A DNA stretch of 64,000 nucleotides from positions 1 through 64,000 of the forward strand of contig NZ_JAUYSS010000040.1 in the NCBI RefSeq assembly GCF_030695525.1, read 5' to 3'. Shown one piece after another: positions 18,009 through 27,283 of this stretch (the first letter of the stretch is position 1; each line of letters opens with the position of its first letter). The stretch is from Daejeonella sp. (lineage in GTDB: Bacteria; Bacteroidota; Bacteroidia; Sphingobacteriales; Sphingobacteriaceae). The notes under the pieces are model-generated. The model made no database searches, was not told the DNA's origin, and saw nothing but the letters and a program-made list of their open reading frames with translations. Position numbers and translations under genes: made by a program.

Positions 18009-18175
18009 GCTAAGAGAAGTTAATTGTGTCAAAAAGCTGGGTAAGGCTTCTGATTTCTTAGGTATAAGAATTATTTATAAATGCAGACTAATTAAATATC
18101 ATTTGAATCTGATTTTAATTGATATATTTAATAAACCATTCAAATTCTATTTACCCAATTCAAAAAAAGAAAATT

Positions 18176-18349
18176 ATGAAATCACCTTCGGCTCCTAAGC
18201 AAATCACCTGGGTTATTGGTTTATTATTCGGGATTTTAGGAATAATTGGTCATTATGCTAATGTTCCGTTCCTGACTGAGAATAATTATATTTTATTGTT
18301 AATTGGTTTTATTGCTTTGGCAGCAGGAACGACCTTTAAGGATATTTAA
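18176..18349 (+). CDS. Small two-helix membrane protein
   Basis: This 57-aa product has two hydrophobic segments (about residues 11-28 and 37-53) joined by a short loop, and a basic N-terminus. The ATG at 18176 is chosen over a TTG 57 bases upstream, because the upstream extension is a low-quality sequence. Similar tiny proteins of unknown role are common in Bacteroidota. It lies 167 bp after the CoA-transferase gene. Confidence 0.6.
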   Translation: MKSPSAPKQITWVIGLLFGILGIIGHYANVPFLTENNYILLLIGFIALAAGTTFKDI

Positions 18350-18729
18350 TTTCTTATTGCTTAAAATGTACTTTTGATCATCTGATGATGGTCTATCTAG
18401 ATAGGTATGTCCTGAAAATTAAAATTTCAAGAATAATGTTATGTTCTGCTGAACAATTTGGTTTTAACCCTATGGTATGGCTAAATCAATAACCCGAAAT
18501 ACCCGTTAACATTCATTATAAAACTATAATATTTCTACCGGGAATTATTACACGCTGCTTTTAAGGACAATCATTATTGCACTTTATTATTTACTCCTCA
18601 ATCTCCGATTCTTACCTAATTAAGGCTTATTCTGTTCCTTGTTAATGGTTAAAAAAATCAGCGGACTAATCATCTGGTATGCTTATATTAGATAAAAAAT
18701 TTAGTTAATAAACGGGAAATTGGAAATTT
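18350..18729. other. Intergenic region before the planctomycete-type operon
   Basis: This is a 380-bp AT-rich non-coding stretch. No operator repeat, riboswitch-like structure or strong hairpin was recognised. It should contain the promoter of the operon that follows. Confidence 0.4.
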
Positions 18730-21048
18730 ATGAATAAAAGAATTTCACTTTTAGTTCTTATTATCACCATAATTCTCTACAGTATTCAGGCATGTAATAC
18801 GGTTTCAGATAAGACAGAAGTGCATGTTCCAGATAAAATCAGCTATAATTTTGATATCAGGCCAATTTTATCAGATAAATGCTTTAGCTGCCATGGCCCG
18901 GATGGAAATAAGCGGGAAGCTGGCTTAAGGCTGGATAATGAAGAAAGTGCCTATCAGGCATTAAAAGAAAATCCCGGATCCCATGCCCTGGTTCCCGGTA
19001 AGCCGAAACTGTCGGAAGTATTTCAGCGGATTTCTTCAAAGGATACGATGCTGCTGATGCCCCCACCATCATCCAACCTGAAATTATCCTCCCATGAAAT
19101 TAAGCTGATTGAAAAATGGATTGAACAGGGAGCAAAATATGAAACGCATTGGTCCTTTATCCAGCCAAAGAAAAGCCCTCTCCCTGAACCTGAAGATCCG
19201 GATTGGGTTAAAAATGAAATCGACTACTTCATATCCAGCAAGCTCGGTCAAAGGGGCTTGAGTCCAAATCCGGAGGCTGAAAAGGAATATTTATTAAAAC
19301 GAGTAAGCCTGGATCTGACCGGTTTGCCACCCGGCCTGGATTTGATGGATGCATTTCTTGCGGATAATAGCCCCTCAGCTTACGAAAAGGTGGTAGATCA
19401 TTTGCTGAAAAGTGAGGCATACGGAGAAAAAATGGCCCTCCATTGGCTGGATGTTGCCCGTTATGCAGATTCACATGGTTTTCAGGATGATAGTTATCGT
19501 TCCCAATGGCCCTGGAGGGATTGGGTAATTTATTCGTTTAACAGGAATATTCCATATGATAAATTCATAACCTATCAGCTTGCCGGCGACCTGATTCCAA
19601 ATGCAACAAAAGAGCAAATTCTGGCAACCGGTTTTAACCGGAATCACAAAATTACCGAAGAGGGTGGCGTTGTTGATGAGGAATATCGTGTTTCCTATGT
19701 CATCGACCGGACTAACACATTTTCAAAGGCCCTGATTGGCGTAACCATGGAATGTGCTCAATGCCACGACCATAAATACGATCCATTCTCCCAGAAGAAC
19801 TATTATCAACTCTATTCTTTTTTCAATAATGTGAAAGAAGTAGGTATAGAGTCAACTGTTGGAGGGCCGGAGACCTATGCCAAAAAACCGATGATTGAGA
19901 TCAGTAATGAGGAGGTCAATAAGATCCTGAAATTTATCAATAAACAGGATACCAGTAAGCTGATTGTATCGGTTATGGGCGATAGGGATACCCTAAGAAA
20001 AACCTTTATCCTTGAGCGCGGTGCATATGATGCCCTGGGTGCAGAAGTAAAAGCAGGTACTCCTGAATCTATCTTGTCATTTGATCCAAAATACCCTAAA
20101 AACAGGCTTGGACTTGCGCAATGGTTATTTGATAAACGTAATCCGCTTACATCCAGGGTTTTTGTAAACCAGATCTGGCAGGAGGTTTTCGGACGCGGAA
20201 TTGTAAAAACATCCGGTGATTTTGGTATGCAGGGTGAATTGCCCACACATCCTGAACTGCTGGATTGGCTGGCAGTTGATTTTATGAACAATGGCTGGAA
20301 TATTAAACGCCTTGTTAAACAGATGCTTATGTCGGCAACTTACAGGCAATCGGCAGTGATATCGCCAGATAAATTAAAAGCAGATCCCGAAAATGTATTT
20401 CTTTCCAGGGCACCACGGTATAGGATCAAAGCTGAACTGGTTCGGGATCTGGTTCTTTCAAGCAGCGGTTTATTGGTTAAAACGATTGGAGGGCCAAGTG
20501 TGAAGCCATATCAGCCGGAAGGTCTATGGGAAAATGCGACTTCAGGACGCGGGATCCTGAGAAACTACAAGCAGGATCATGGTGCTGATCTTTACCGGAG
20601 AGGGATGTATACATTTATCAAAAGGACTGTTCCACCACCTGTTATGGGAGTATTTGATGCAAGTAACCGGGATCAATGTGAAGTGACCCGTTTAAAAACC
20701 AATACGCCACTTCAGGCACTGATCATGATGAATGATCCGACCGTACTTGAAGCATCGCGGGTACTGGCCGCCAAACTCGATCGGGAACCAATAAAGGTGA
20801 GAGACAAGGTAATCAGGGCTTTCCGTTTAATAGTGTGCAGAAGACCCGGTGAAAAGGAAATTGATGTACTGTCTGCTTATTATTCCGATCAGCTCAATAT
20901 ATTTAAGAAGCAAAAAAGTCGTGCTGAAAGCCTGCTTTCCATCGGAGAGTACCCCTTAGCCCCAAACCTGGATAAAAGTTCTGTGGCTGCATGGATGCAG
21001 GTTATATCAGCCTTATACAATCTTGAAGAAACCATTACAAAAACTTAA
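18730..21048 (+). CDS. PSD1/planctomycete cytochrome C domain lipoprotein (PSCyt1-DUF1549-DUF1553)
   Basis: This 772-aa protein begins with a lipoprotein signal (lipobox IQAC, about residue 22). A planctomycete-type cytochrome domain follows with one heme motif CFSCH (from about residue 51) and distal MPPPSS methionine region. DUF1549 (about 150-360, with HWLDVARYADSHG and the motif CAQCHDHKYDPF) and DUF1553 (about 450-730, with NPLTSRVFVNQIW and TPLQALIMMNDPTV) complete the usual order. At 772 aa it is shorter than typical 900-1100-aa members because the linker between DUF1549 and DUF1553 is short. It heads an operon in which its usual DUF1501 partner is next. Confidence 0.9.
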   Translation: MNKRISLLVLIITIILYSIQACNTVSDKTEVHVPDKISYNFDIRPILSDKCFSCHGPDGNKREAGLRLDNEESAYQALKENPGSHALVPGKPKLSEVFQRISSKDTMLLMPPPSSNLKLSSHEIKLIEKWIEQGAKYETHWSFIQPKKSPLPEPEDPDWVKNEIDYFISSKLGQRGLSPNPEAEKEYLLKRVSLDLTGLPPGLDLMDAFLADNSPSAYEKVVDHLLKSEAYGEKMALHWLDVARYADSHGFQDDSYRSQWPWRDWVIYSFNRNIPYDKFITYQLAGDLIPNATKEQILATGFNRNHKITEEGGVVDEEYRVSYVIDRTNTFSKALIGVTMECAQCHDHKYDPFSQKNYYQLYSFFNNVKEVGIESTVGGPETYAKKPMIEISNEEVNKILKFINKQDTSKLIVSVMGDRDTLRKTFILERGAYDALGAEVKAGTPESILSFDPKYPKNRLGLAQWLFDKRNPLTSRVFVNQIWQEVFGRGIVKTSGDFGMQGELPTHPELLDWLAVDFMNNGWNIKRLVKQMLMSATYRQSAVISPDKLKADPENVFLSRAPRYRIKAELVRDLVLSSSGLLVKTIGGPSVKPYQPEGLWENATSGRGILRNYKQDHGADLYRRGMYTFIKRTVPPPVMGVFDASNRDQCEVTRLKTNTPLQALIMMNDPTVLEASRVLAAKLDREPIKVRDKVIRAFRLIVCRRPGEKEIDVLSAYYSDQLNIFKKQKSRAESLLSIGEYPLAPNLDKSSVAAWMQVISALYNLEETITKT

Positions 21049-21050
21049 TC

Positions 21051-22502
21051 ATGCAAAAAGATTTTCTGGAACATGGATTAAACTTTAACCGCCGTCGGTT
21101 CCTGTCGCGACTCAGTCTCGGTCTTGGAAGCGTGGCCTTAGGTTCCCTGCTGGTACCGGATCTGTTTACCGGTGATTCTGCTGATTCAGGATTTGTACCC
21201 GGTCTTCCTCATTTCGCTCCTAAAGCCAAGCGGGTGATCTATTTGTTTCAGAATGGAGCACCTTCACAGCTTGAATTGTTTGATTATAAACCTAAACTAA
21301 GGGATTTGATAGGGCAGGAGCTTCCATCTTCAGTGAGAGGCGGACAAAGGCTGACAGGAATGACGGCCAATCAGAAAGCCTTCCCGATGGTTGGTTCTTT
21401 TACAAATTTTAAGCAATATGGCGAATCGCGAAATTGGATAAGTGACATGCTTCCTTATACTGCAAAAGTTGTAGATGATATTTGTATCATTAGATCGATG
21501 CATACAGAGGCCATCAATCATGATCCGGCATTAACCTTTTTTCAAACTGGTGCACAGCAGGGGAATCGCCCAAGTATGGGTTCCTGGTTAAGCTACGGAT
21601 TGGGAAGTGAGAATAAAAATCTCCCTTCCTTTACAGTATTACTTTCAAGAGGTAAAGGTAATAGTCAGGGTGTTTATTCTAAATTATGGGCTAGTGGTTT
21701 TCTAGACTCAATACATCAGGGAGTTCAATTCAGTAGTGGAGATGATCCGGTACTTTATTTAAATGATCCTGATGGGATGAATAAGTTTGAGCGGAGGAAG
21801 TTTCTGGATCAGATCTCTAAAATAAACCAGATTTCTTACGAAGAATTTGGTGACCCGGAGATCAGTACCAAAATTCAGCAATATGAAATGGCTTACCGGA
21901 TGCAAACAGCTGTTCCCGAAATTATGGATCTTTCAAAGGAGCCGGATGAAATAATCAAACTATACGGTACTGATTCAATGACTCCCGGAACCTTTGCTGC
22001 CAATTGTTTACTGGCACGTAAATTATCGGAAAATGGTGTACGTTTTGTTCAACTATATCATCAGGGATGGGATCATCATGGTAATCTACCTACAGAGATA
22101 GCCTCACAAGCCAAAGATGTAGATCAGGCTTCTGCGGCATTAATTACCGATCTGAAGCAAAGAGGATTATTGGATGAAACTCTGGTAATCTGGGGTGGTG
22201 AATTTGGACGTACAAATTATAGTCAGGGAAACTGGACGGCTGAAAATTATGGCCGTGATCATCATCCCAGATGTTTTAGTATCTGGATGGCCGGAGGTGG
22301 AATAAAACCGGGTATTTCTTATGGTGAAACCGATGATCTGGGTTATAACATTGTGAAAGATCCGGTTCATGTACATGATTTCCAGGCTACTATCCTGAAT
22401 CAACTGGGCCTGAACCATGAGAAACTGATTTTTAAACACCTTGGAAGAAGATATCGTCTGACCGATGTTTCAGGAAAGGTTATTAATGATATTTTAGCTT
22501 AA
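21051..22502 (+). CDS. DUF1501 protein (sulfatase-like fold) with twin-arginine-like signal
   Basis: This 483-aa DUF1501 protein follows its PSCyt/DUF1553 partner by 2 bp. The N-terminus NRRRFLSRLSLGLGSVALG is a Tat signal. Family motifs include IYLFQNGAPSQLELFDYKP, SMHTEAINHDPALTFFQTG, LGSWLSYGLGS-like GSWLSYGLG, QLYHQGWDHHG, VIWGGEFGRT and GRDHHPRCFSIWMAGGG. DUF1501 is related to alkaline phosphatase/sulfatase folds, but its activity is not established. DUF1553-DUF1501 pairs are a planctomycete hallmark that also occurs in Bacteroidota. Confidence 0.92.
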   Translation: MQKDFLEHGLNFNRRRFLSRLSLGLGSVALGSLLVPDLFTGDSADSGFVPGLPHFAPKAKRVIYLFQNGAPSQLELFDYKPKLRDLIGQELPSSVRGGQRLTGMTANQKAFPMVGSFTNFKQYGESRNWISDMLPYTAKVVDDICIIRSMHTEAINHDPALTFFQTGAQQGNRPSMGSWLSYGLGSENKNLPSFTVLLSRGKGNSQGVYSKLWASGFLDSIHQGVQFSSGDDPVLYLNDPDGMNKFERRKFLDQISKINQISYEEFGDPEISTKIQQYEMAYRMQTAVPEIMDLSKEPDEIIKLYGTDSMTPGTFAANCLLARKLSENGVRFVQLYHQGWDHHGNLPTEIASQAKDVDQASAALITDLKQRGLLDETLVIWGGEFGRTNYSQGNWTAENYGRDHHPRCFSIWMAGGGIKPGISYGETDDLGYNIVKDPVHVHDFQATILNQLGLNHEKLIFKHLGRRYRLTDVSGKVINDILA

Positions 22503-22519
22503 GGAATTAAATTCAATCT

Positions 22520-23548
22520 ATGAATAGAAGGAAATTCGTGCAGAATTCTGCAGGGCTTACCGCAAGTCTTATAATTACTAAAGATTTATTTGCGAAGGAA
22601 AAAGGACCTGTTTATGGTCACAATGGTATGCGTTATACCCTTGATACCCAATGGGGGCAATTGGATTCTTCAATGTATCCGGTGAATGATTGTCATGAGA
22701 TGGTTCAGGATAAGAAGGGCAGAATCATCCTGCTAACCAATGAAACCAAAAACAATATATTGATTTACAATAAATCGGGTAAACTTCTGGAGTCATGGGG
22801 TAATGAATTTCCGGGAGGGCATGGGCTTACTTTGGCTGATGAAAATGGCACTCAGTTTCTTTATATTACGGATACTGAAAAACATCAGGTCTACAAAACC
22901 ACAATGAGTGGTAAAATATTGATGACCATTGATGTTCCTATGGAAGCAGGAATATACAAGAGTGCAAAGGAATTTGTCCCAACTGAAGTAGCTGTTGATA
23001 GTAATGGGGATTTCTTTGTTGCTGATGGGTATGGAGCCCAATATATCTTACATTACGATGCTAATGGTAAGTTAAAGAATTATTTTGGTGGAAGGGGAGT
23101 GGGCGATGAATTCCTGGATAATGCTCATGGAATAGTAATTGACCGCCGTTATACCCAGCCCAGCCTATTGGTCACCGACCGGACCCGTAATTGTTTTAAA
23201 CGATTTACTATGGATGGTAAACTGCAGGAGATCATCAATTTACCAGGTGCTTGTGTTTGCAGGGCAGTTATAAAAAAGGATCATCTGTATGCTGCTGTAT
23301 TACGTTCCCCAAGTTTGGCTAATGCCGGATCAGGTTTTGTGACTATTCTCAATAAGGAGAACAAAGTTGTTTCAAATATCGGCGGTACCGAACCAATATA
23401 TAATAAGGATGCCAGCTTGCAAACCATGATACAGGCCGAGAAAATTTTTGTACATCCTCATGATGTTTGTGTGGATGATGATGAAAATCTATATGTCGCA
23501 CAATGGGCTTCCGGCAAAGTATATCCCTATAAATTTAAACGAGTCTAA
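22520..23548 (+). CDS. NHL-type six-bladed beta-propeller protein with twin-arginine-like signal
   Basis: This 342-aa protein has an RR motif and short signal at residues 2-24 (NRRKFVQNSAGLTASLI). Repeats typical of NHL/6-bladed propellers follow: DSNGDFFVADGYGAQYILHYDANGK, GEFL-like GDEFLDNAHGI and HDVCVDDDENLYVAQW. Such propellers bind ligands or act as lyases. It is in the same operon, 17 bp after DUF1501. The end of the coding region is followed by the DUF2231 protein after 19 bp. Confidence 0.82.
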   Translation: MNRRKFVQNSAGLTASLIITKDLFAKEKGPVYGHNGMRYTLDTQWGQLDSSMYPVNDCHEMVQDKKGRIILLTNETKNNILIYNKSGKLLESWGNEFPGGHGLTLADENGTQFLYITDTEKHQVYKTTMSGKILMTIDVPMEAGIYKSAKEFVPTEVAVDSNGDFFVADGYGAQYILHYDANGKLKNYFGGRGVGDEFLDNAHGIVIDRRYTQPSLLVTDRTRNCFKRFTMDGKLQEIINLPGACVCRAVIKKDHLYAAVLRSPSLANAGSGFVTILNKENKVVSNIGGTEPIYNKDASLQTMIQAEKIFVHPHDVCVDDDENLYVAQWASGKVYPYKFKRV

Positions 23549-23567
23549 CAATTTACCCTTTTTTTAC

Positions 23568-25724
23568 ATGAAGATCAATTTGAAAGCTTATTCGGGTAAT
23601 ATTTTATTATTTCTTAATACCCTGATCATCTTTTTATTGATTTTCGAAAATAAACTGATCATCCCCGAATGGCTGCAGCCTCTGGGTAGAATGCATCCTA
23701 TGTTGCTGCATTTTCCTATTGTATTGCTCTTGGTTTCCTTAATAATGGAGTTTTTCCAGTTTAAAATTATTGAAGAAAGCAGAAAGTTCTACCGTGATAT
23801 TACAAGCAGGATTATGTTCTCTGGAATTGTAATGGCTGCAATCACGGTAATCATGGGCATTTTCCTGTCACTCGAAGATTCTTATGAGCCTGGGGATGTA
23901 TTAAATTGGCATAAATGGGCAGGTGTAAGCATTGTATTTTTAGCCTCATTGATTTTTATATTAAGAAGCTCCAATTGGTATAAAAATGCCGTGGCTAAAG
24001 CCGGCGCGATTATTCTCAGCCTTACCATTGTGCTTGCCGGACATTTTGGAGCGGTCCTGACGCATGGTGAAAATTTCGTTTTGCAGCCTGTTACCAAAAT
24101 TCCGATTGTGCCAATTGAACAGGCATTGGTTTATGACCACGTCATTAAACCTATTTTCCAGGAGAAATGTGTAAGCTGTCACAGTGATGAAAAGTTAAAA
24201 GGCAAATTAAAGCTGACTGATTCAGCTTCTATTATGATGGGCGGAAAGACGGGCAAGCTTTTTGTTCCGGGAGATCCCCGGGTAAGTTTGTTATTGGAAA
24301 GAATACACCTGCCATTGAGCGACAAAAAGCATATGCCTCCATCCGGAAAGCCGCAGCTTAACCCTGAGGAGGTGCTAATTCTTTTCCAATGGATCAAAGG
24401 TCATCAGGATTTTAGTAAAAAGGTAATGGATCTGCCTGCAGATGATTCTTTGCGGATTCTGGCAAGCTCCCGCCTCAAGCCTGCTGTCAAAGTTCCGGAT
24501 GAGTATGATTTTGCTGCAGCAGATGAAGAGACAATTGAAGACCTGAATACTTTCTACCGGATGGTTAGTCCCATTTCCAGGGAATCACCAGCTTTGGCTG
24601 TTAGTTATTTCAGCAAGAACGCATATAATTCAAAATCCCTCGAAGAATTATCAGAGATTAAAAAACAGATTGTATCGCTCAGGTTGAGTAGGATGCCGGT
24701 GAAAGATGAAGATCTGAAGTTTATTTCGAAACTGAAGGAATTGCAAAAACTGGATCTGAATTTTACAGATATCAATGGCAGCGGACTTCAGGACTTGAGC
24801 GCTTTGAAAAAACTGCAGACATTATCATTATCGGGCACCAAGGTAAAGATTCAGCAGCTTCTGCCGCTCCTTAACAATAGAAACCTTCGTGAAATATCCG
24901 TATGGAATACTGCACTGACGGAAAAGGATATAGTCCAATTAAAAAAAGCCAACAGTTCACTGAATATAATTACGGGATTTAAAGATGATGGGACAACATT
25001 AATCCAGTTATCCAAACCATCCCTTAAAAACAATTCAAGGGTATTCATGAGCCAGACAAATGTGCAGCTCAACCATCCGAGAAAGGATGTGATTATCCGC
25101 TACACCCTTGATGGAAAGGACCCGGACAGTGTGGCTTCCCCTGTTTTTAAAAAGGAGATCAGGATTACTGAAAATGTGATGATCAAAGCAAAAGCCTATA
25201 AAGCCGGTTGGAAAAGCAGTGAGGTAAGCAGTTTTGCTTTTTACAAATCAGCATTTAAACCAGACCATATCAATTTGTTAAGTATTGCTGATATCAATTT
25301 TAAAGGTAATGGATCCAAAACCTTAATTGACGGACAATTGGCTGATTCTGATGTTAATAACACGAATTGGCAGGGTTTTAAGGATAAGGATATGCTGGTG
25401 ATTCTGAATTTTAATAAAGCTGTTGAGATTAGTTCAGTGGTACTAAATTCATTAGTCAATATTAATTCTTCTGTATTTCCACCAATCCGAATTGAAGTTT
25501 ATGGTGGACCAGATCCGGATAACCTAAAATTGCTGAATTCTATTAATCCCAAAATGCCTGTCCTAAAAGATCCTCCGCAAATAAGCAAATACGAGATCAA
25601 ATTTAAAACTACAACAGTATCTTACCTCAAAATTATTGCAAAACCTTTAAATAAAATGCCTTCATGGCATCCCGGAAAGGGGAAGGCGGCATTGATTCTT
25701 TTTGACGAGATCCTGATTAATTAG
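23568..25724 (+). CDS. Multidomain membrane cytochrome: DUF2231, PSCyt1 heme domain, leucine-rich repeats, chitobiase C-terminal-type domain
   Basis: The 718-aa product starts at the ATG at 23568; upstream in-frame starts lie inside the preceding gene. Residues 1-160 contain about four to five membrane helices with the DUF2231 motif GRMHPMLLHFPI. A single-heme motif CVSCHS (about 201-206) with PGDPRVSLLLERI and HMPPSGKP forms a planctomycete cytochrome domain. Leucine-rich repeats follow (about 370-480). Next comes a chitobiase/hexosaminidase C-terminal-like domain (IIRYTLDGKDPDS, about 510-580) and a discoidin-like tail. It probably tethers electron transfer to the membrane for the operon's oxidising enzymes. 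Confidence 0.8.
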   Translation: MKINLKAYSGNILLFLNTLIIFLLIFENKLIIPEWLQPLGRMHPMLLHFPIVLLLVSLIMEFFQFKIIEESRKFYRDITSRIMFSGIVMAAITVIMGIFLSLEDSYEPGDVLNWHKWAGVSIVFLASLIFILRSSNWYKNAVAKAGAIILSLTIVLAGHFGAVLTHGENFVLQPVTKIPIVPIEQALVYDHVIKPIFQEKCVSCHSDEKLKGKLKLTDSASIMMGGKTGKLFVPGDPRVSLLLERIHLPLSDKKHMPPSGKPQLNPEEVLILFQWIKGHQDFSKKVMDLPADDSLRILASSRLKPAVKVPDEYDFAAADEETIEDLNTFYRMVSPISRESPALAVSYFSKNAYNSKSLEELSEIKKQIVSLRLSRMPVKDEDLKFISKLKELQKLDLNFTDINGSGLQDLSALKKLQTLSLSGTKVKIQQLLPLLNNRNLREISVWNTALTEKDIVQLKKANSSLNIITGFKDDGTTLIQLSKPSLKNNSRVFMSQTNVQLNHPRKDVIIRYTLDGKDPDSVASPVFKKEIRITENVMIKAKAYKAGWKSSEVSSFAFYKSAFKPDHINLLSIADINFKGNGSKTLIDGQLADSDVNNTNWQGFKDKDMLVILNFNKAVEISSVVLNSLVNINSSVFPPIRIEVYGGPDPDNLKLLNSINPKMPVLKDPPQISKYEIKFKTTTVSYLKIIAKPLNKMPSWHPGKGKAALILFDEILIN

Positions 25725-25752
25725 ATAAATACCTGCTTCTTTATTTAGAATA

Positions 25753-27258
25753 ATGGGAACTCAAATATTGAATATTAATTTACTTTTAAATAAAAGATCA
25801 TTATCCATGCATCAAAGATCATTTTCCATTTTTTATATCCTTCTGCTTTGTATTATAGTCTGCTTGCAGCCTTCCAAAGGGTATACTGTTAATGTAAGGG
25901 ATTTTGGAGCAAAAGGGGATGGTATATCAGATGATACCAGGGCTATCAATGCTGCAATTTCAGGTGCTTTCGACGGGCTGGTTGAATTCCCTAGGGGCAG
26001 CTATCGGATCACAAAAACTATAGAAATTGATCTTTCCCGCTATGGGGCCATTGGTCTTTCAGGACGTGGAGCAAGCGCCAGCGTTATTATGGCAGCTGAA
26101 GGTGCAGCTTTTAGTTTTATTGGTTCACATGCTAAGGGATCAGCGCTTCCTTCATCGGTAAAACAGGTGACCTGGGATAAAGAAAGGATGCCTTTGATCG
26201 ATGCATTGGAGATCGTTGGAGATCATATTAATGCCGACGGTATAGAACTCAGAAATACGCTAATGCCCACACTGCGTGCATTGCTGATCCGAAATGTGCG
26301 GAATGGGATACATTTGACATCCCGAAACCGGAATATTCTGATTGATGCCTGCCATATTTACAATAACAGCGGTATAGGTATTTTTTTAGACCAGGTTAAT
26401 ATTCACCAGTTTATCATCAGTGACAGCCATATTAGTTACTGTAAAAAAGGTGGTATCAAGGTCTTTAGCAGCGAAATTCGCAATTTTCAGATAACTGGTA
26501 ATGATATAGAATACAATTGTGACCCTGAAGGACCTGTGTCAGCAGATATTTTGGTGGATTGCTCTCGGGGTGGTAGTGTACGTGAAGGCACAATATCGGG
26601 CAATACCATTCAGGCAATACCCAGTACGGGAGGAGCAAATATCAGGTTTTTGGGATTGGAAGGCAATCCGGATAAGATTGGTTTATGGAGCATTACCGGC
26701 AACCATATCAGCAATCAGGAGTTAAATATTCATCTTGAAAATACCCGGGGGATTAGTATCACAGGAAATACCTTCATTCGTGGATATAATCGTCATCTGC
26801 TGATCAATAATGGCCGAAATCTGATCATAAACGGAAATGTTTTTGATCATAATGAGGATTATTTCCCTTCCCAGCCATCTGCATACGGTGGTATTTTACT
26901 CAGTCGCGGGGAGAACGTAATCATGAGTGATAACATAATTGATGGATCAGGAAATGGAAATAAGGAAGATGGAGGGGCTATTGTCGTAACTGACAGCCGG
27001 GAAATTAGTATAACTGACTGTCACATAAAAAATCCCATTTTCAACGGAATTCTGATTGAACGGAGCATAAATTTACAGCTTAGGAATTGTATTATCAGTG
27101 AGGGTATTAAGAATAATGGAATGCTGACAGGGATATTATTGAAAGGATTGTGTACCGGTACTCTGGTAAAAGATAATAGTATAGGAAATGGAAAAATTTC
27201 TCAGATAAAAAATATGGCTACCGGTGTAATTCTGAAAGAAAATACTTCAATTGATTAG
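25753..27258 (+). CDS. Pectate lyase superfamily-type parallel beta-helix protein
   Basis: This protein of 501 aa (or 483 aa if it starts at the ATG at 25807, which gives a cleaner signal peptide) opens with VNVRDFGAKGDGISDDTRAINAAI, the classic Pectate_lyase_3 entry motif. About ten parallel beta-helix coils follow (ITGNDIEYN, ISGNTIQ, ITGNHISN, ITGNTFIRG, INGNVFDHN, MSDNIIDGSGNGN, ITDCHI). It is secreted. The fold suggests lyase or hydrolase action on an acidic or complex polysaccharide; active-site residues cannot be assigned from sequence alone. It is the only obvious polysaccharide-active candidate in the operon. Confidence 0.82.
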   Translation: MGTQILNINLLLNKRSLSMHQRSFSIFYILLLCIIVCLQPSKGYTVNVRDFGAKGDGISDDTRAINAAISGAFDGLVEFPRGSYRITKTIEIDLSRYGAIGLSGRGASASVIMAAEGAAFSFIGSHAKGSALPSSVKQVTWDKERMPLIDALEIVGDHINADGIELRNTLMPTLRALLIRNVRNGIHLTSRNRNILIDACHIYNNSGIGIFLDQVNIHQFIISDSHISYCKKGGIKVFSSEIRNFQITGNDIEYNCDPEGPVSADILVDCSRGGSVREGTISGNTIQAIPSTGGANIRFLGLEGNPDKIGLWSITGNHISNQELNIHLENTRGISITGNTFIRGYNRHLLINNGRNLIINGNVFDHNEDYFPSQPSAYGGILLSRGENVIMSDNIIDGSGNGNKEDGGAIVVTDSREISITDCHIKNPIFNGILIERSINLQLRNCIISEGIKNNGMLTGILLKGLCTGTLVKDNSIGNGKISQIKNMATGVILKENTSID

Positions 27259-27283
27259 TTAAACTTTTTAACGTAAATTTTGG

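Noticed and set aside
18361-18402. Possible terminator hairpin after the small membrane protein
   Set aside because: The arms around GATCATC/GATGATGG pair poorly and no T-run follows.
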